Positions 1 to 5,490 of a stretch of 12,627 bases of DNA are shown here, one piece after another. Made by a program: the position numbers and the translations under genes. How positions within the stretch are numbered: position 1 is the stretch's first letter; each line of letters starts with the position of its first letter. The notes beneath the pieces are model-generated. The model ran no database searches and was not told the origin of the DNA. It worked only from the letters and a program-made list of their open reading frames with translations. The DNA comes from a bacterium UBP12_UBA5184 (GTDB lineage: Bacteria; Vulcanimicrobiota; Vulcanimicrobiia; Vulcanimicrobiales; Vulcanimicrobiaceae): NCBI GenBank assembly GCA_002413145.1, contig DHWK01000155.1, positions 12,808-25,434 of the forward strand, written 5' to 3'.

Positions 1-72
1 GCGAAAGTCGGCGGCCGCGCCGGCGACGTAGCGCTCGCGCAGCTTGCCGACGGCGACGACCCGGATCTTCAT
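1..72 (-). CDS. rlmH: 23S rRNA (pseudouridine1915-N3)-methyltransferase RlmH, N-terminal fragment
   Basis: Only the first 24 codons are in the window; the gene runs off the left edge. The reverse-strand ATG at 72-70 opens MKIRVVAVGKLRERYVAGAA, which matches the characteristic RlmH (YbeA/SPOUT family) start, a beta strand followed by the VGKLxERY motif. In the family this enzyme methylates pseudouridine 1915 in helix 69 of 23S rRNA on assembled 70S ribosomes, using SAM. The SAM-binding trefoil knot lies in the missing C-terminal part, so catalytic residues cannot be checked. It starts 36 bp after the dprA stop on the same strand and may share its transcript. No clear Shine-Dalgarno sequence is seen in front of the ATG. 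The call rests on a short but distinctive motif. Confidence 0.8.
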   Translation of the reverse strand, partial: MKIRVVAVGKLRERYVAGAAADFR

Positions 73-108
73 CGGCGCGCGGTTCGCGTTCGGGTCGGGC
101 GCGCCTCG

Positions 109-981
109 TCAGCGGCGCGCGTAGCGTCCGTCATCGCGACGTTCGACGGCGCCCTCGATTTCGAGGCGCACCAGCGCGCCGAGCACCCCGCCCGCCGCGG
201 CGCCGCACAGCTCCAACAACTCGTCGACGCTGCGCGGCTCGACGCGCAGGGCGTCGAGCAGAGACGCTTCGAGCGGGTCGGAAGGTGCGCGTTCGCGCGC
301 CGCGAGCGGCGCCGTCACCGCTGCGAGCCCCATCTCGGCGAGAACGTCGCCGGCGTCACGAACCAAGGTTGCGCCGTCGCGTATGAGTGCGTTGCAGCCG
401 GCGGCTTTGGGACGATCGACGTCGCCCGGGACGGCGAAAACGGGGATCGAGCGGGCCGCGCCCCAGCCCGCCGTGTTGAGCGATCCGCTGCGAGCCGCCG
501 CTTCGATTACCACGACGGCGTCGGAGAGCGCGGCGATGACGCCGTTGCGCTGTAGGAAATTACCGGGCCAGGGAGGGTCGCAGGGCCGGTACGGTGAGAC
601 GACGGCACCGCCGCGCTCGAGCATCGACTCGGCCAGCGGGCGATTGCGCGGCGGGAAGAAACGGCGGTGGCCGCCCCCGAGGACGCCGATCGTCGGTCCG
701 CCTCCCTCGAGAGCTCCGGCGTGCGCGGCGCCGTCGACGCCCAGCGCGAGGCCCGAGACGACGCAGAGCCCGGCTCGCGCCAGGGCCTCGCCGAACTGGC
801 GCGAACGCCTGCGGCCGCCCTCCGAGGGCGCCCGCGAGCCGACCACCGCGACCGTCGGCCGCCTCAGAGCGTCCAGGGAGCCGCAGACCCAAAGACCCTT
901 CAAGCGTAGCCCGGATCCGCCGTCGGGGCGGCTCCGGAAGACCTCGTCGCGCTCGATCCAGCGCGGCTCGCCCAGTTCCAT
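109..981 (-). CDS. dprA: DNA processing/recombination-mediator protein DprA (Smf)
   Basis: This 290-residue protein belongs to the DprA/Smf family. In naturally transformable bacteria DprA binds incoming single-stranded DNA in the cytoplasm and loads RecA on it. The extended Rossmann fold is clear: VAVVGSR at 44-50, SGLALGVD with the following AAH at 76-87, and GVLGGG at 99-104. The downstream block runs from F109 and the RN pair at 145-146, through SDAVVVIEA (153-161) and SGSL.TA (165-171), to VFAVPGD (181-187). Residues about 233-290 look like the C-terminal winged-helix DprA_WH domain. The N-terminal SAM-like domain of some homologues seems absent, and the Rossmann core starts near residue 30. 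The ATG at 981 has GAGGGG about 6 bases upstream on the minus strand. Its leader can pair with that site (see the inverted repeat at 986-1034). rlmH follows 36 bp downstream. Family call is certain; competence of this organism is inference. Confidence 0.95.
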   Translation of the reverse strand: MELGEPRWIERDEVFRSRPDGGSGLRLKGLWVCGSLDALRRPTVAVVGSRAPSEGGRRRSRQFGEALARAGLCVVSGLALGVDGAAHAGALEGGGPTIGVLGGGHRRFFPPRNRPLAESMLERGGAVVSPYRPCDPPWPGNFLQRNGVIAALSDAVVVIEAAARSGSLNTAGWGAARSIPVFAVPGDVDRPKAAGCNALIRDGATLVRDAGDVLAEMGLAAVTAPLAARERAPSDPLEASLLDALRVEPRSVDELLELCGAAAGGVLGALVRLEIEGAVERRDDGRYARR

Positions 982-985
982 CGCC

Positions 986-1034
986 TTCCCCTCACGCCGA
1001 GGTCTGGGGCCGGCAAGGGCGCTCGCGAGGGGAA
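986..1034 (-). repeat. 8-bp inverted repeat overlapping the dprA ribosome binding site
   Basis: TTCCCCTC at 986-993 and GAGGGGAA at 1027-1034 are perfect reverse complements with 33 bases between them. Read on the dprA strand, the copy next to the gene is GAGGGGAA, followed by GGCG and the ATG, so it contains the likely Shine-Dalgarno sequence. The distal copy could pair with it in the mRNA leader and reduce translation. An 8-bp match in this GC-rich spacer could arise by chance; the position is what makes it notable. Confidence 0.35.
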
Positions 1035-1060
1035 ACCGCCCTCTGCCTCAGAATGGGGGG

Positions 1061-1071
1061 CGCAAATTGCG
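1061..1071. promoter_or_regulatory. Short palindrome in the divergent dprA / zinc-ribbon intergenic region
   Basis: CGCAAATTGCG has perfect 5-bp arms around a central A. It lies midway between the divergent starts of dprA (981) and the DUF5679-type gene (1129), where a shared operator could sit. I see no convincing -35/-10 pair on either strand around it, and a palindrome of this size is fairly likely by chance in a spacer of about 147 bp. Confidence 0.2.
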
Positions 1072-1117
1072 ACCGCTACCCCCACGGCCTTCGTCGGGGC
1101 CACCCGCGGCCGAGCAC

Positions 1118-1123
1118 GGAGGG
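1118..1123 (+). promoter_or_regulatory. Ribosome binding site of the zinc-ribbon miniprotein
   Basis: GGAGGG lies 5 bases in front of the ATG at 1129. This strong site supports translation of the 49-codon reading frame and fixes its start. Confidence 0.7.
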
Positions 1124-1128
1124 TAATC

Positions 1129-1278
1129 ATGGCAGCTCCGCAGGCATACTGCGTCAAGTGCAAGACCAAGCGCGAGATCAAAGACGCCGTTCAGATCACG
1201 ATGAAGAACGGCCGCCCCGCTACCCAAGGTCAGTGTCCCGTATGCGGGACGAAGATGTTCAAAATCGGCGCAAGCTAA
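1129..1278 (+). CDS. DUF5679-type zinc-ribbon miniprotein (49 aa)
   Basis: This very short protein starts MAAPQAYCVKCKTKREI and ends at TAA 1276-1278. It has two CxxC knuckles: YCVKC (Cys8, Cys11) and CPVCG (Cys36, Cys39). These give four cysteines expected to bind one zinc ion in a rubredoxin-like ribbon. Between them is a basic stretch with ITMKNGRPATQG, typical of the small DUF5679 family as I recall it. Function is unknown; proteins like this can bind nucleic acid or a partner protein. A strong GGAGGG ribosome binding site 5 bases upstream and the intact ribbon make it a real gene despite its size. It lies 133 bp before nrdR, itself a zinc-ribbon protein, and is divergent from dprA. It probably has its own promoter, since a promoter-like pair lies between it and nrdR. 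The family assignment is from memory. Confidence 0.85.
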   Translation: MAAPQAYCVKCKTKREIKDAVQITMKNGRPATQGQCPVCGTKMFKIGAS

Positions 1279-1331
1279 GCTCCGCGCCGCGTGCGGCGTA
1301 AGCCTTAGAGCTGGGTGATTCGACGGGCGAT

Positions 1332-1361
1332 TTGCCGGGTGACTCGATTGTGGCCTATACT
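1332..1361 (+). promoter_or_regulatory. Candidate sigma70-type promoter of the nrdR-dut-panE-chdC run
   Basis: TTGCCG (1332-1337) and TATACT (1356-1361) are separated by 18 bp, a reasonable housekeeping -35/-10 pair. Transcription would start near 1368, at the left arm of the inverted repeat 1367-1389. The pair lies in the only sizeable spacer in front of the four-gene run. Confidence 0.45.
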
Positions 1362-1366
1362 CGGAG

Positions 1367-1389
1367 TAGCCCCCATATGTAGTGGGCTA
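1367..1389 (+). promoter_or_regulatory. Inverted repeat at the predicted nrdR transcription start
   Basis: TAGCCC (1367-1372) and GGGCTA (1384-1389) are perfect 6-bp inverted arms around 11 bases, followed by ATTTCTT and then the GGAGG ribosome binding site. Its position, from about +1 onward, fits either an operator or a 5' leader hairpin with a short T-rich tail that acts as an attenuator. It does not match the usual NrdR box (ACA-rich arms with an AT-rich centre), so I do not call it one. Confidence 0.4.
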
Positions 1390-1411
1390 ATTTCTTGGAG
1401 GCACGCTCAGT

Positions 1412-1858
1412 CTGATCTGCCCAAGTTGCCGCAAGAGCGAGACGCGCGTCGTCGATTCCCGCGACGACGAGAGCGTCGTCCGCCGCCGGCGTGAGTGCCT
1501 TGCCTGCAAGCAGCGCTTTACCACCTACGAGCGGATGGAAGCCCCGCGGCTGTACGTCGTCAAGAAAGACGGCCGGCGCGAGCAATACAACCGCGAGAAA
1601 ATCCTCGCCGGGCTGCGCCATGCATGCGAGAAGCGGCCGGTCGCCGACGCTCAACTGGAAGAAGTCGTCGCCGGCCTCGAGCGCGAGCTCTTTTCGCGCG
1701 GTGAGAATGAGGTCCCGACGACGATGGTCGGCGAGAAGTTGATGGAGGCGCTCAAGCGGCTCGACAAAGTCGCCTACATCAGATTCGCGAGCGTCTACCG
1801 CTCCTTCGACGACGTCGGTCATTTCGAAGCCGAGCTCGCGAAGCTCGGAACGCCGTAG
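1412..1858 (+). CDS. nrdR: Transcriptional repressor NrdR (CTG start)
   Basis: NrdR represses ribonucleotide reductase genes by sensing ATP/dATP through an ATP-cone. From CTG at 1412 the protein is 148 residues, close to the usual 150-160. It has a zinc ribbon with CPSC (Cys3, Cys6) and CLAC (Cys29, Cys32), the VVDSR motif (13-17), a basic RRRR stretch (24-27) and RFTTYER (35-41). The ATP-cone (about 47-137) begins VVKKDGRREQYNREKIL and ends YIRFASVYRSF. In frame between the stop at 1388-1390 and ATC 1415 there is no ATG, GTG or TTG. GGAGG at 1397-1401 lies 10 bases before CTG 1412, so CTG is the best start. The first in-frame ATG (1535) would delete the whole zinc ribbon. The stop abuts the GTG of dut with no gap, so the two are probably co-transcribed. 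The family call is very secure; the start codon is inferred. Confidence 0.93.
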   Translation: MICPSCRKSETRVVDSRDDESVVRRRRECLACKQRFTTYERMEAPRLYVVKKDGRREQYNREKILAGLRHACEKRPVADAQLEEVVAGLERELFSRGENEVPTTMVGEKLMEALKRLDKVAYIRFASVYRSFDDVGHFEAELAKLGTP

Positions 1859-2326
1859 GTGCGCGTCGCGCTCAAGCGTCTCCCCGAGGGCGAAGGTCTT
1901 CCGTTACCAGCCTACATGACCCCGGGGGCGGCCGGCGCCGACGTCTATGCCGCGGTTCTCGAGACGCTGACGCTCGCACCGGGGGCGCGCGCCCTCGTCC
2001 CGGCGGGATTCAGCTTGGCGATTCCAGCCGGCTATGAAGCACAGTTGCGGCCGCGTAGCGGTCTCGCGCTGCGCCACGGCGTCACCCTGCTCAACTCGCC
2101 CGGGACGATCGATTCGGATTATCGCGGTCCGGTCGGCGTCGTGCTGGCCAACCTCGGCAGCGAACCCGTCGCGATCGCGCGCGGCGACCGGATCGCGCAA
2201 TTGGTGGTCGCTCGCATCGAGCACGCCTCCTTCGACGAGCGCGATGAACTCGAAGCGACCGAGCGCGCGGAGGGCGGGTTCGGCAGTACGGGGCATGCCC
2301 ATTTGCCGACGAAGCAGCCCTCGTGA
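1859..2326 (+). CDS. dut: Deoxyuridine 5'-triphosphate nucleotidohydrolase (dUTPase)
   Basis: This 155-residue trimeric-type dUTPase hydrolyses dUTP to dUMP and pyrophosphate. It keeps uracil out of DNA and feeds thymidylate synthesis. All five conserved motifs are present in order: AGADVYA (25-31), PRSGLA (65-70), NSPGTIDSDYRG (79-90, with the catalytic Asp85), GDRIAQLV (109-116), and the flexible C-terminal arm GGFGSTG (139-145). A 10-residue tail follows the last motif. It starts with GTG immediately after the nrdR stop, and its own stop overlaps the panE start in GTGA, so translation is probably coupled at both ends. The pairing of a deoxynucleotide repressor with dUTPase makes sense as a nucleotide-pool unit. 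Length and motifs are complete, with nothing broken. Confidence 0.97.
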   Translation: MRVALKRLPEGEGLPLPAYMTPGAAGADVYAAVLETLTLAPGARALVPAGFSLAIPAGYEAQLRPRSGLALRHGVTLLNSPGTIDSDYRGPVGVVLANLGSEPVAIARGDRIAQLVVARIEHASFDERDELEATERAEGGFGSTGHAHLPTKQPS

Positions 2327-3300
2327 AAGTCTACATCGTTGGTGCCGGCGCCGTCGGAACCTATCTCGGCGATCGCCTGCAGAACGCGTCGACGGAGGTG
2401 ATTTACGGACCGCGCCGGCTTGACGACGTCCGCAAAGTCGAAGCCGATCTCGCGATCGTAGCGGTCAAGGCCTACGACACCGACGAAGCGATCGCCTCAC
2501 TGCAGCAGGCACTCGGCGGCCAGTCGACGGCGACCATCCTGTGTCCCCAAAACGGCGTCGGCAACGAAGAAAAATTGGCGGCGGCATTCGGCGCCGATGC
2601 GGTCGTCGCGTGCGCGCTCACCGTGGCGGTCGACCGGACGCGCGACGGCGACATCGTGCCGTCGAACGAAGGGGGGCTCGGCCTCGCGCCGATGGGAAAG
2701 GTCACCCACAATTGGCTCGTGGCGGCTTTCGAGCAATCGGGAATCCAAGTCAAAGTCGTCTCCGAATATCGCGCGCTCAAGTGGTCGAAGCTCGCGCTCA
2801 ACATCGTCGCCAACGCGTCCTGCGCGATCCTCAGCGTGCTGCCCGAGCGGTTGCTCGCAATGGACCAGATGTTCTCGCTCGAAGTGCGCGCGCAGCGTGA
2901 AACCGCTTCGGTGATGAAGGCGCTCGGCGTCAAAGCGGTCGATCTTCCGCGCTATCCGGTGCGTGCGCTGCAAGGCCTTTCCGCGCTGCCGACGCCGGTC
3001 GCGCGGATGATTCTGGCGGGCCGCATCGCGGGCGGTCGGGGGCACAAGCCACCCTCGCTGCTGCTCGATTTGCGCGCCGCAAAAGGCCGCACCGAAGTCG
3101 ACGTCCTCAACGGCGCCGTCGCCCGCGCCGGCCGCGACCTCGGCATTCCGACGCCGGTCAACACCGTCTTCGCACGCGTCCTCGACGACATCGCCCACAT
3201 GCCGCAACTCTGGGCGAAATATCGCGAGCGGCCGCAGGCGCTGTGCGCGGAGGTTGAAGCCGAGCAGCAACGGATGGCCGCGATCGTGGCGCGCGCGTAA
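2323..3300 (+). CDS. panE: 2-dehydropantoate 2-reductase (ketopantoate reductase, PanE/ApbA family)
   Basis: The 325-residue protein has the fold of ketopantoate reductase, which reduces 2-dehydropantoate to pantoate with NADPH in the pantothenate/coenzyme A pathway. The dinucleotide-binding loop is GAGAVGTYL (7-15). VAVKAYDT (47-53) and CPQNGVGNEE (74-83) are typical of the family. The catalytic lysine is probably Lys156 in WSKLALN, and TEVDVLNG (257-264) matches the conserved C-terminal substrate motif. The stretch between the GAGAVG loop and VKAYDT is unusually short, since the usual segment there carries an extra strand and loop of roughly 20-30 residues. The start is the GTG overlapping the dut stop by 4 bases, and chdC follows after 4 bases. 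Because PanE-like proteins include paralogues acting on other 2-oxo acids, the exact substrate is less sure than the family. Confidence 0.85.
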   Translation: MKVYIVGAGAVGTYLGDRLQNASTEVIYGPRRLDDVRKVEADLAIVAVKAYDTDEAIASLQQALGGQSTATILCPQNGVGNEEKLAAAFGADAVVACALTVAVDRTRDGDIVPSNEGGLGLAPMGKVTHNWLVAAFEQSGIQVKVVSEYRALKWSKLALNIVANASCAILSVLPERLLAMDQMFSLEVRAQRETASVMKALGVKAVDLPRYPVRALQGLSALPTPVARMILAGRIAGGRGHKPPSLLLDLRAAKGRTEVDVLNGAVARAGRDLGIPTPVNTVFARVLDDIAHMPQLWAKYRERPQALCAEVEAEQQRMAAIVARA

Positions 3301-3304
3301 GTCG

Positions 3305-4168
3305 ATGCGCAACCCCATCGTCCCCGAATCGCTCGACAGCTGGCACATTCTACACCGGATGTTCCGTTTCAAGCGCCGCGCGTTCGACGCGCTCCCGGCC
3401 GGCCGGCGCGACGAGATCGTTCGCGAAGCCGCCGCTCTTTTGGAGCGGTTGGCCGCCGATCCCGATGGCGACCTCTCGCTCGCGCAGATGCTGGGTCACA
3501 AGTGCGACCTGATGCTCACGCACTACGGCAAAACCTTCGACTCGCTGGGTGAGGTGCAAACGGCCTTCGACAAACTCGAGCTTGCCGACTTTCTCCTCCC
3601 GGCGACGTCGTACGTCTCGATCCTCGAACTGGGGTTGTACGAAGCCAGCGCGCGCTTTCACGAGACGTTGCGCGAGCGCGGCCTCAAGCCGCATTCGCAG
3701 GAATGGAACGATGCTTTCGATTCGCTGCTCGCCGACGAGGCGGCGCATCCGCGCAGCGCCGCGCGGCTCTGGGCCAAGGTTCCGGCGCGCCGTTACGTCT
3801 GCTTCTATCCGATGAACAAGAAGCGCGGCGAGACGGTCAACTGGTATCATCTGCCGTATCAGGAACGCGCGCGTTTGATGCTCGACCACGGCAAGATCGG
3901 ACGTTCGTTCCACGGCCTCGTGACTCAGGTCATTTCGGGATCGATCGGCTTCGACGATTGGGAGTGGGGCGTCGATCTCTACGCCGACGACCCGCTGGTC
4001 TTCAAGAAGCTCGTCTACGAGATGCGGTTTGACGAAGCGAGCGCGCTCTACGCCGAGTTCGGCGAATTCTACACCGGGATGCAGTTCTCGTTTGCAGACC
4101 TAGCGGTGTTCTTGTCGGGCGAGGGCAGCCCGCGTCTCATGAAAGCGGTAGAGCCCGCGCTGCGCTAG
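3305..4168 (+). CDS. chdC: Coproheme decarboxylase ChdC (HemQ, chlorite dismutase-like family)
   Basis: This 287-residue protein matches HemQ/ChdC, which uses hydrogen peroxide to decarboxylate coproheme III to heme b, the last step of the coproporphyrin-dependent heme pathway. The diagnostic block is YPMNKKRGE (168-176), with the catalytic Tyr168 and Lys172, equivalents of Tyr145 and Lys149 in the Staphylococcus enzyme. LMLDHGKIGRSF (191-202) carries the proximal heme ligand His195; the Tyr-to-His spacing of 27 also matches. DDWEWGVDLYADDPLVFKKL (217-236) and YEMRFDEASA (238-247) complete the C-terminal ferredoxin-like half. Chlorite dismutase itself has Arg-based chemistry and lacks this YPMxKKR tyrosine. 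The start is ATG 3305, 4 bases after the panE stop, with a weak ribosome binding site, so translation may rely on coupling. An upstream in-frame ATG at 3254 would overlap panE by 47 bases and is less likely. The protein is slightly longer than the usual 250 or so residues. Confidence 0.93.
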   Translation: MRNPIVPESLDSWHILHRMFRFKRRAFDALPAGRRDEIVREAAALLERLAADPDGDLSLAQMLGHKCDLMLTHYGKTFDSLGEVQTAFDKLELADFLLPATSYVSILELGLYEASARFHETLRERGLKPHSQEWNDAFDSLLADEAAHPRSAARLWAKVPARRYVCFYPMNKKRGETVNWYHLPYQERARLMLDHGKIGRSFHGLVTQVISGSIGFDDWEWGVDLYADDPLVFKKLVYEMRFDEASALYAEFGEFYTGMQFSFADLAVFLSGEGSPRLMKAVEPALR

Positions 4169-4176
4169 CGACCGCC

Positions 4177-4207
4177 GTCACATCCCGGGTGGGGCACCGG
4201 TCACATC
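4177..4207 (+). repeat. Tandem 8-bp direct repeat upstream of the uncharacterised gene
   Basis: GTCACATC occurs at 4177-4184 and 4200-4207, a spacing of 23 bp or about two helical turns, in the 98-bp spacer between chdC and the gene at 4267. Such spacing fits paired sites for one regulator, but two 8-bp copies are weak evidence. Confidence 0.25.
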
Positions 4208-4266
4208 GCGCGCGTTTCCGTAAGCCGGGCGTTCTTGGTTCCCGAACACTTAGCAGGATGCTACGC

Positions 4267-4869
4267 ATGGAATCTCGCGTTATGAGCGCCAACGTCCTAC
4301 CGCTCGTCGAACGGCATTTTCGGTTCCTTATCGACGAGTACGGCTTCACGTTGGCCCAGAGCACCGACATCCCGACCGCTGCCTGGTACCGTTCTCCGCG
4401 CGGCGGCGTCGTCGTACGCTACGATCTGATGCGCGACGCCGCGCTCGACCTCGAGCTCGAATTCAGGGCGACCAGCGAGATCCACTCGCTTTGCGAGATT
4501 CTCGAGTTCTCAATCGCCGGAGCGGCGCGCCGGACCGACGTACGCGAGCCGGAAGCCTTTGCGGCGGAAGTCGAACGGATGAGCGGCCTGTTGCGCGCGC
4601 ACGGTGAAGAGTTCTTACGCGGCGACGCGCAAGGCTTCTGCAAGCGCTTTCGCGAGGCGCTCCTCGTCAAGCGCTGCCGTCAGGCTGCCAGCGAAGAGTT
4701 TCGCCAAGGCGACCCGCGACGCGCCCTGCGGCTGTTGACGGCGCTCCGGCCGTATTGGTCGGATCACGATCGCGAGTGTCACGAACGCGCGCTGGACGGT
4801 TGCCGCGCGCGGCTTCACGGGCGCAAGCCCACCTTCGGCGGGGCGCCGGCGTTGCGTCTGTTGCGATAG
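4267..4869 (+). CDS. Uncharacterised protein, about 200 aa
   Basis: I do not recognise a named family. From ATG 4267 the protein has 200 residues. Residues 8-60 hold an LPLVERHFRFLIDEYGF-type start followed by strands ending in GGVVVRYDLM, and this resembles the opening of many small uncharacterised bacterial proteins. The C-terminal third (about 125-185) is helical and basic, with AASEEFRQGDPRRALRLLTA, which looks like a TPR-type helical pair. There is no signal peptide or membrane segment, so it is probably cytoplasmic. AGGA (4255-4258) lies 8 bases before ATG 4267. In-frame ATGs at 4258 and 4282 are alternatives, and a longer reading from 4189 is less likely. The third-position GC preference fits real coding. 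Its last 55 bp overlap the end of the convergent methyltransferase gene. Function unknown. Confidence 0.7.
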   Translation: MESRVMSANVLPLVERHFRFLIDEYGFTLAQSTDIPTAAWYRSPRGGVVVRYDLMRDAALDLELEFRATSEIHSLCEILEFSIAGAARRTDVREPEAFAAEVERMSGLLRAHGEEFLRGDAQGFCKRFREALLVKRCRQAASEEFRQGDPRRALRLLTALRPYWSDHDRECHERALDGCRARLHGRKPTFGGAPALRLLR

Positions 4870-5486
4870 ACGCAGCCCCACGGCCGATCGACGACGAGTT
4901 CGAACGCAGGATGGTCGTCGAGCAGCTTGCGTTCGAGCGGCGTGTGATAGATGACGTTCAATTCGGCGTCGTGAACCGCCAAGCGCTCGAGCACGGCTGC
5001 AAAGACCGGACCTACGAACGGGTTGAATAGGTAGACGATCGCCGCGCCGCGCGGCAAGCGATAGTCTTTGGCGTCGGCGCAGACGATGCGAACGTCACGG
5101 CAACGGCGCCGAACCGGGTCGAAGCGCCGCAGATTCTCGCGCGCGACTGCGCAGAGGGCCGGCGAGAACTCGACGCCGACGACTTGCCGAAACGGGAGGC
5201 GCGCGGCGAACAGAACCACCCGCCCGAGCCCGCTGCCCAGGTCGACGAAGGTCGCCTCCTCGGGCGCGAGCGTTGCGGCTTCGATGAGTTTCTCGAAATC
5301 GCCCGGCGGCGTCGGATCGTAATGGGTCGCGTAATCGAGGCTCGGACCGAGGGCCTCGGGATCGAGTTCGCCGAGAAAGATCGTCGCCTCGGTCGTTACG
5401 CCGAATTCGGCATCGAAACGCTGACCGGCGCGCCGGCCGGCGCCGCGCGAGACGTCCTTACGCTTTTTGCGTTTGGGCAGTCGCAA
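4815..5486 (-). CDS. Class I SAM-dependent methyltransferase
   Basis: From TTG 5486 the protein has 223 residues. Motif I, the SAM-binding loop, is VDLGSGLGR (81-89). The acidic residue that holds the SAM ribose is probably Glu106 in VVGVEFS, and CADAKDY (136-142) supplies the motif III acid. NPF at 155-157 takes the place of the catalytic-loop motif of N- or O-methyltransferases. The N-terminus is very basic (KRKKRK at 5-10), followed by a conserved-looking FDAEFGVTTEATIFLGELD block (24-42). The substrate is unknown. The gene is the last of a three-gene minus-strand run, starting 4 bases after the Rieske stop. TTG is the first usable start after that stop; a start further inside, near residue 24, is possible. 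Its 3' end overlaps the convergent gene by 55 bp. Confidence 0.85.
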   Translation of the reverse strand: MRLPKRKKRKDVSRGAGRRAGQRFDAEFGVTTEATIFLGELDPEALGPSLDYATHYDPTPPGDFEKLIEAATLAPEEATFVDLGSGLGRVVLFAARLPFRQVVGVEFSPALCAVARENLRRFDPVRRRCRDVRIVCADAKDYRLPRGAAIVYLFNPFVGPVFAAVLERLAVHDAELNVIYHTPLERKLLDDHPAFELVVDRPWGCVYRNRRNAGAPPKVGLRP

Positions 5487-5490
5487 AGGA

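Noticed and set aside
383..1126. Long plus-strand open frame of 247 codons opposite dprA
   Set aside because: It is the antisense shadow of dprA in GC-rich DNA: Arg/Pro/Ser-rich, without domain motifs, while the minus strand encodes a complete DprA.
1285..1298. CGCCGC-GT-GCGGCG hairpin after the zinc-ribbon gene as a terminator
   Set aside because: The loop is too small for the full stem, no T-tract follows, and such GC palindromes are common in this composition.
1361..1401. NrdR-box-type operator before nrdR
   Set aside because: The known consensus has ACA-rich arms around an AT-rich centre; the repeat here (TAGCCC/GGGCTA) does not match.
1535..1858. ATG 1535 as the start of nrdR
   Set aside because: This would remove both CxxC knuckles and the basic DNA-binding stretch. 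The upstream codons back to CTG 1412 encode them perfectly and are preceded by GGAGG.
3254..3304. Earlier ATG for chdC, inside panE
   Set aside because: It would add 17 residues of non-family sequence and a 47-bp overlap; ATG 3305 gives a family-like N-terminus 4 bases after the panE stop.
2497..3372. Long minus-strand open frame of 291 codons opposite panE
   Set aside because: It is an Arg/His-rich shadow of panE with no recognisable motifs; panE shows a full set of family motifs on the plus strand.
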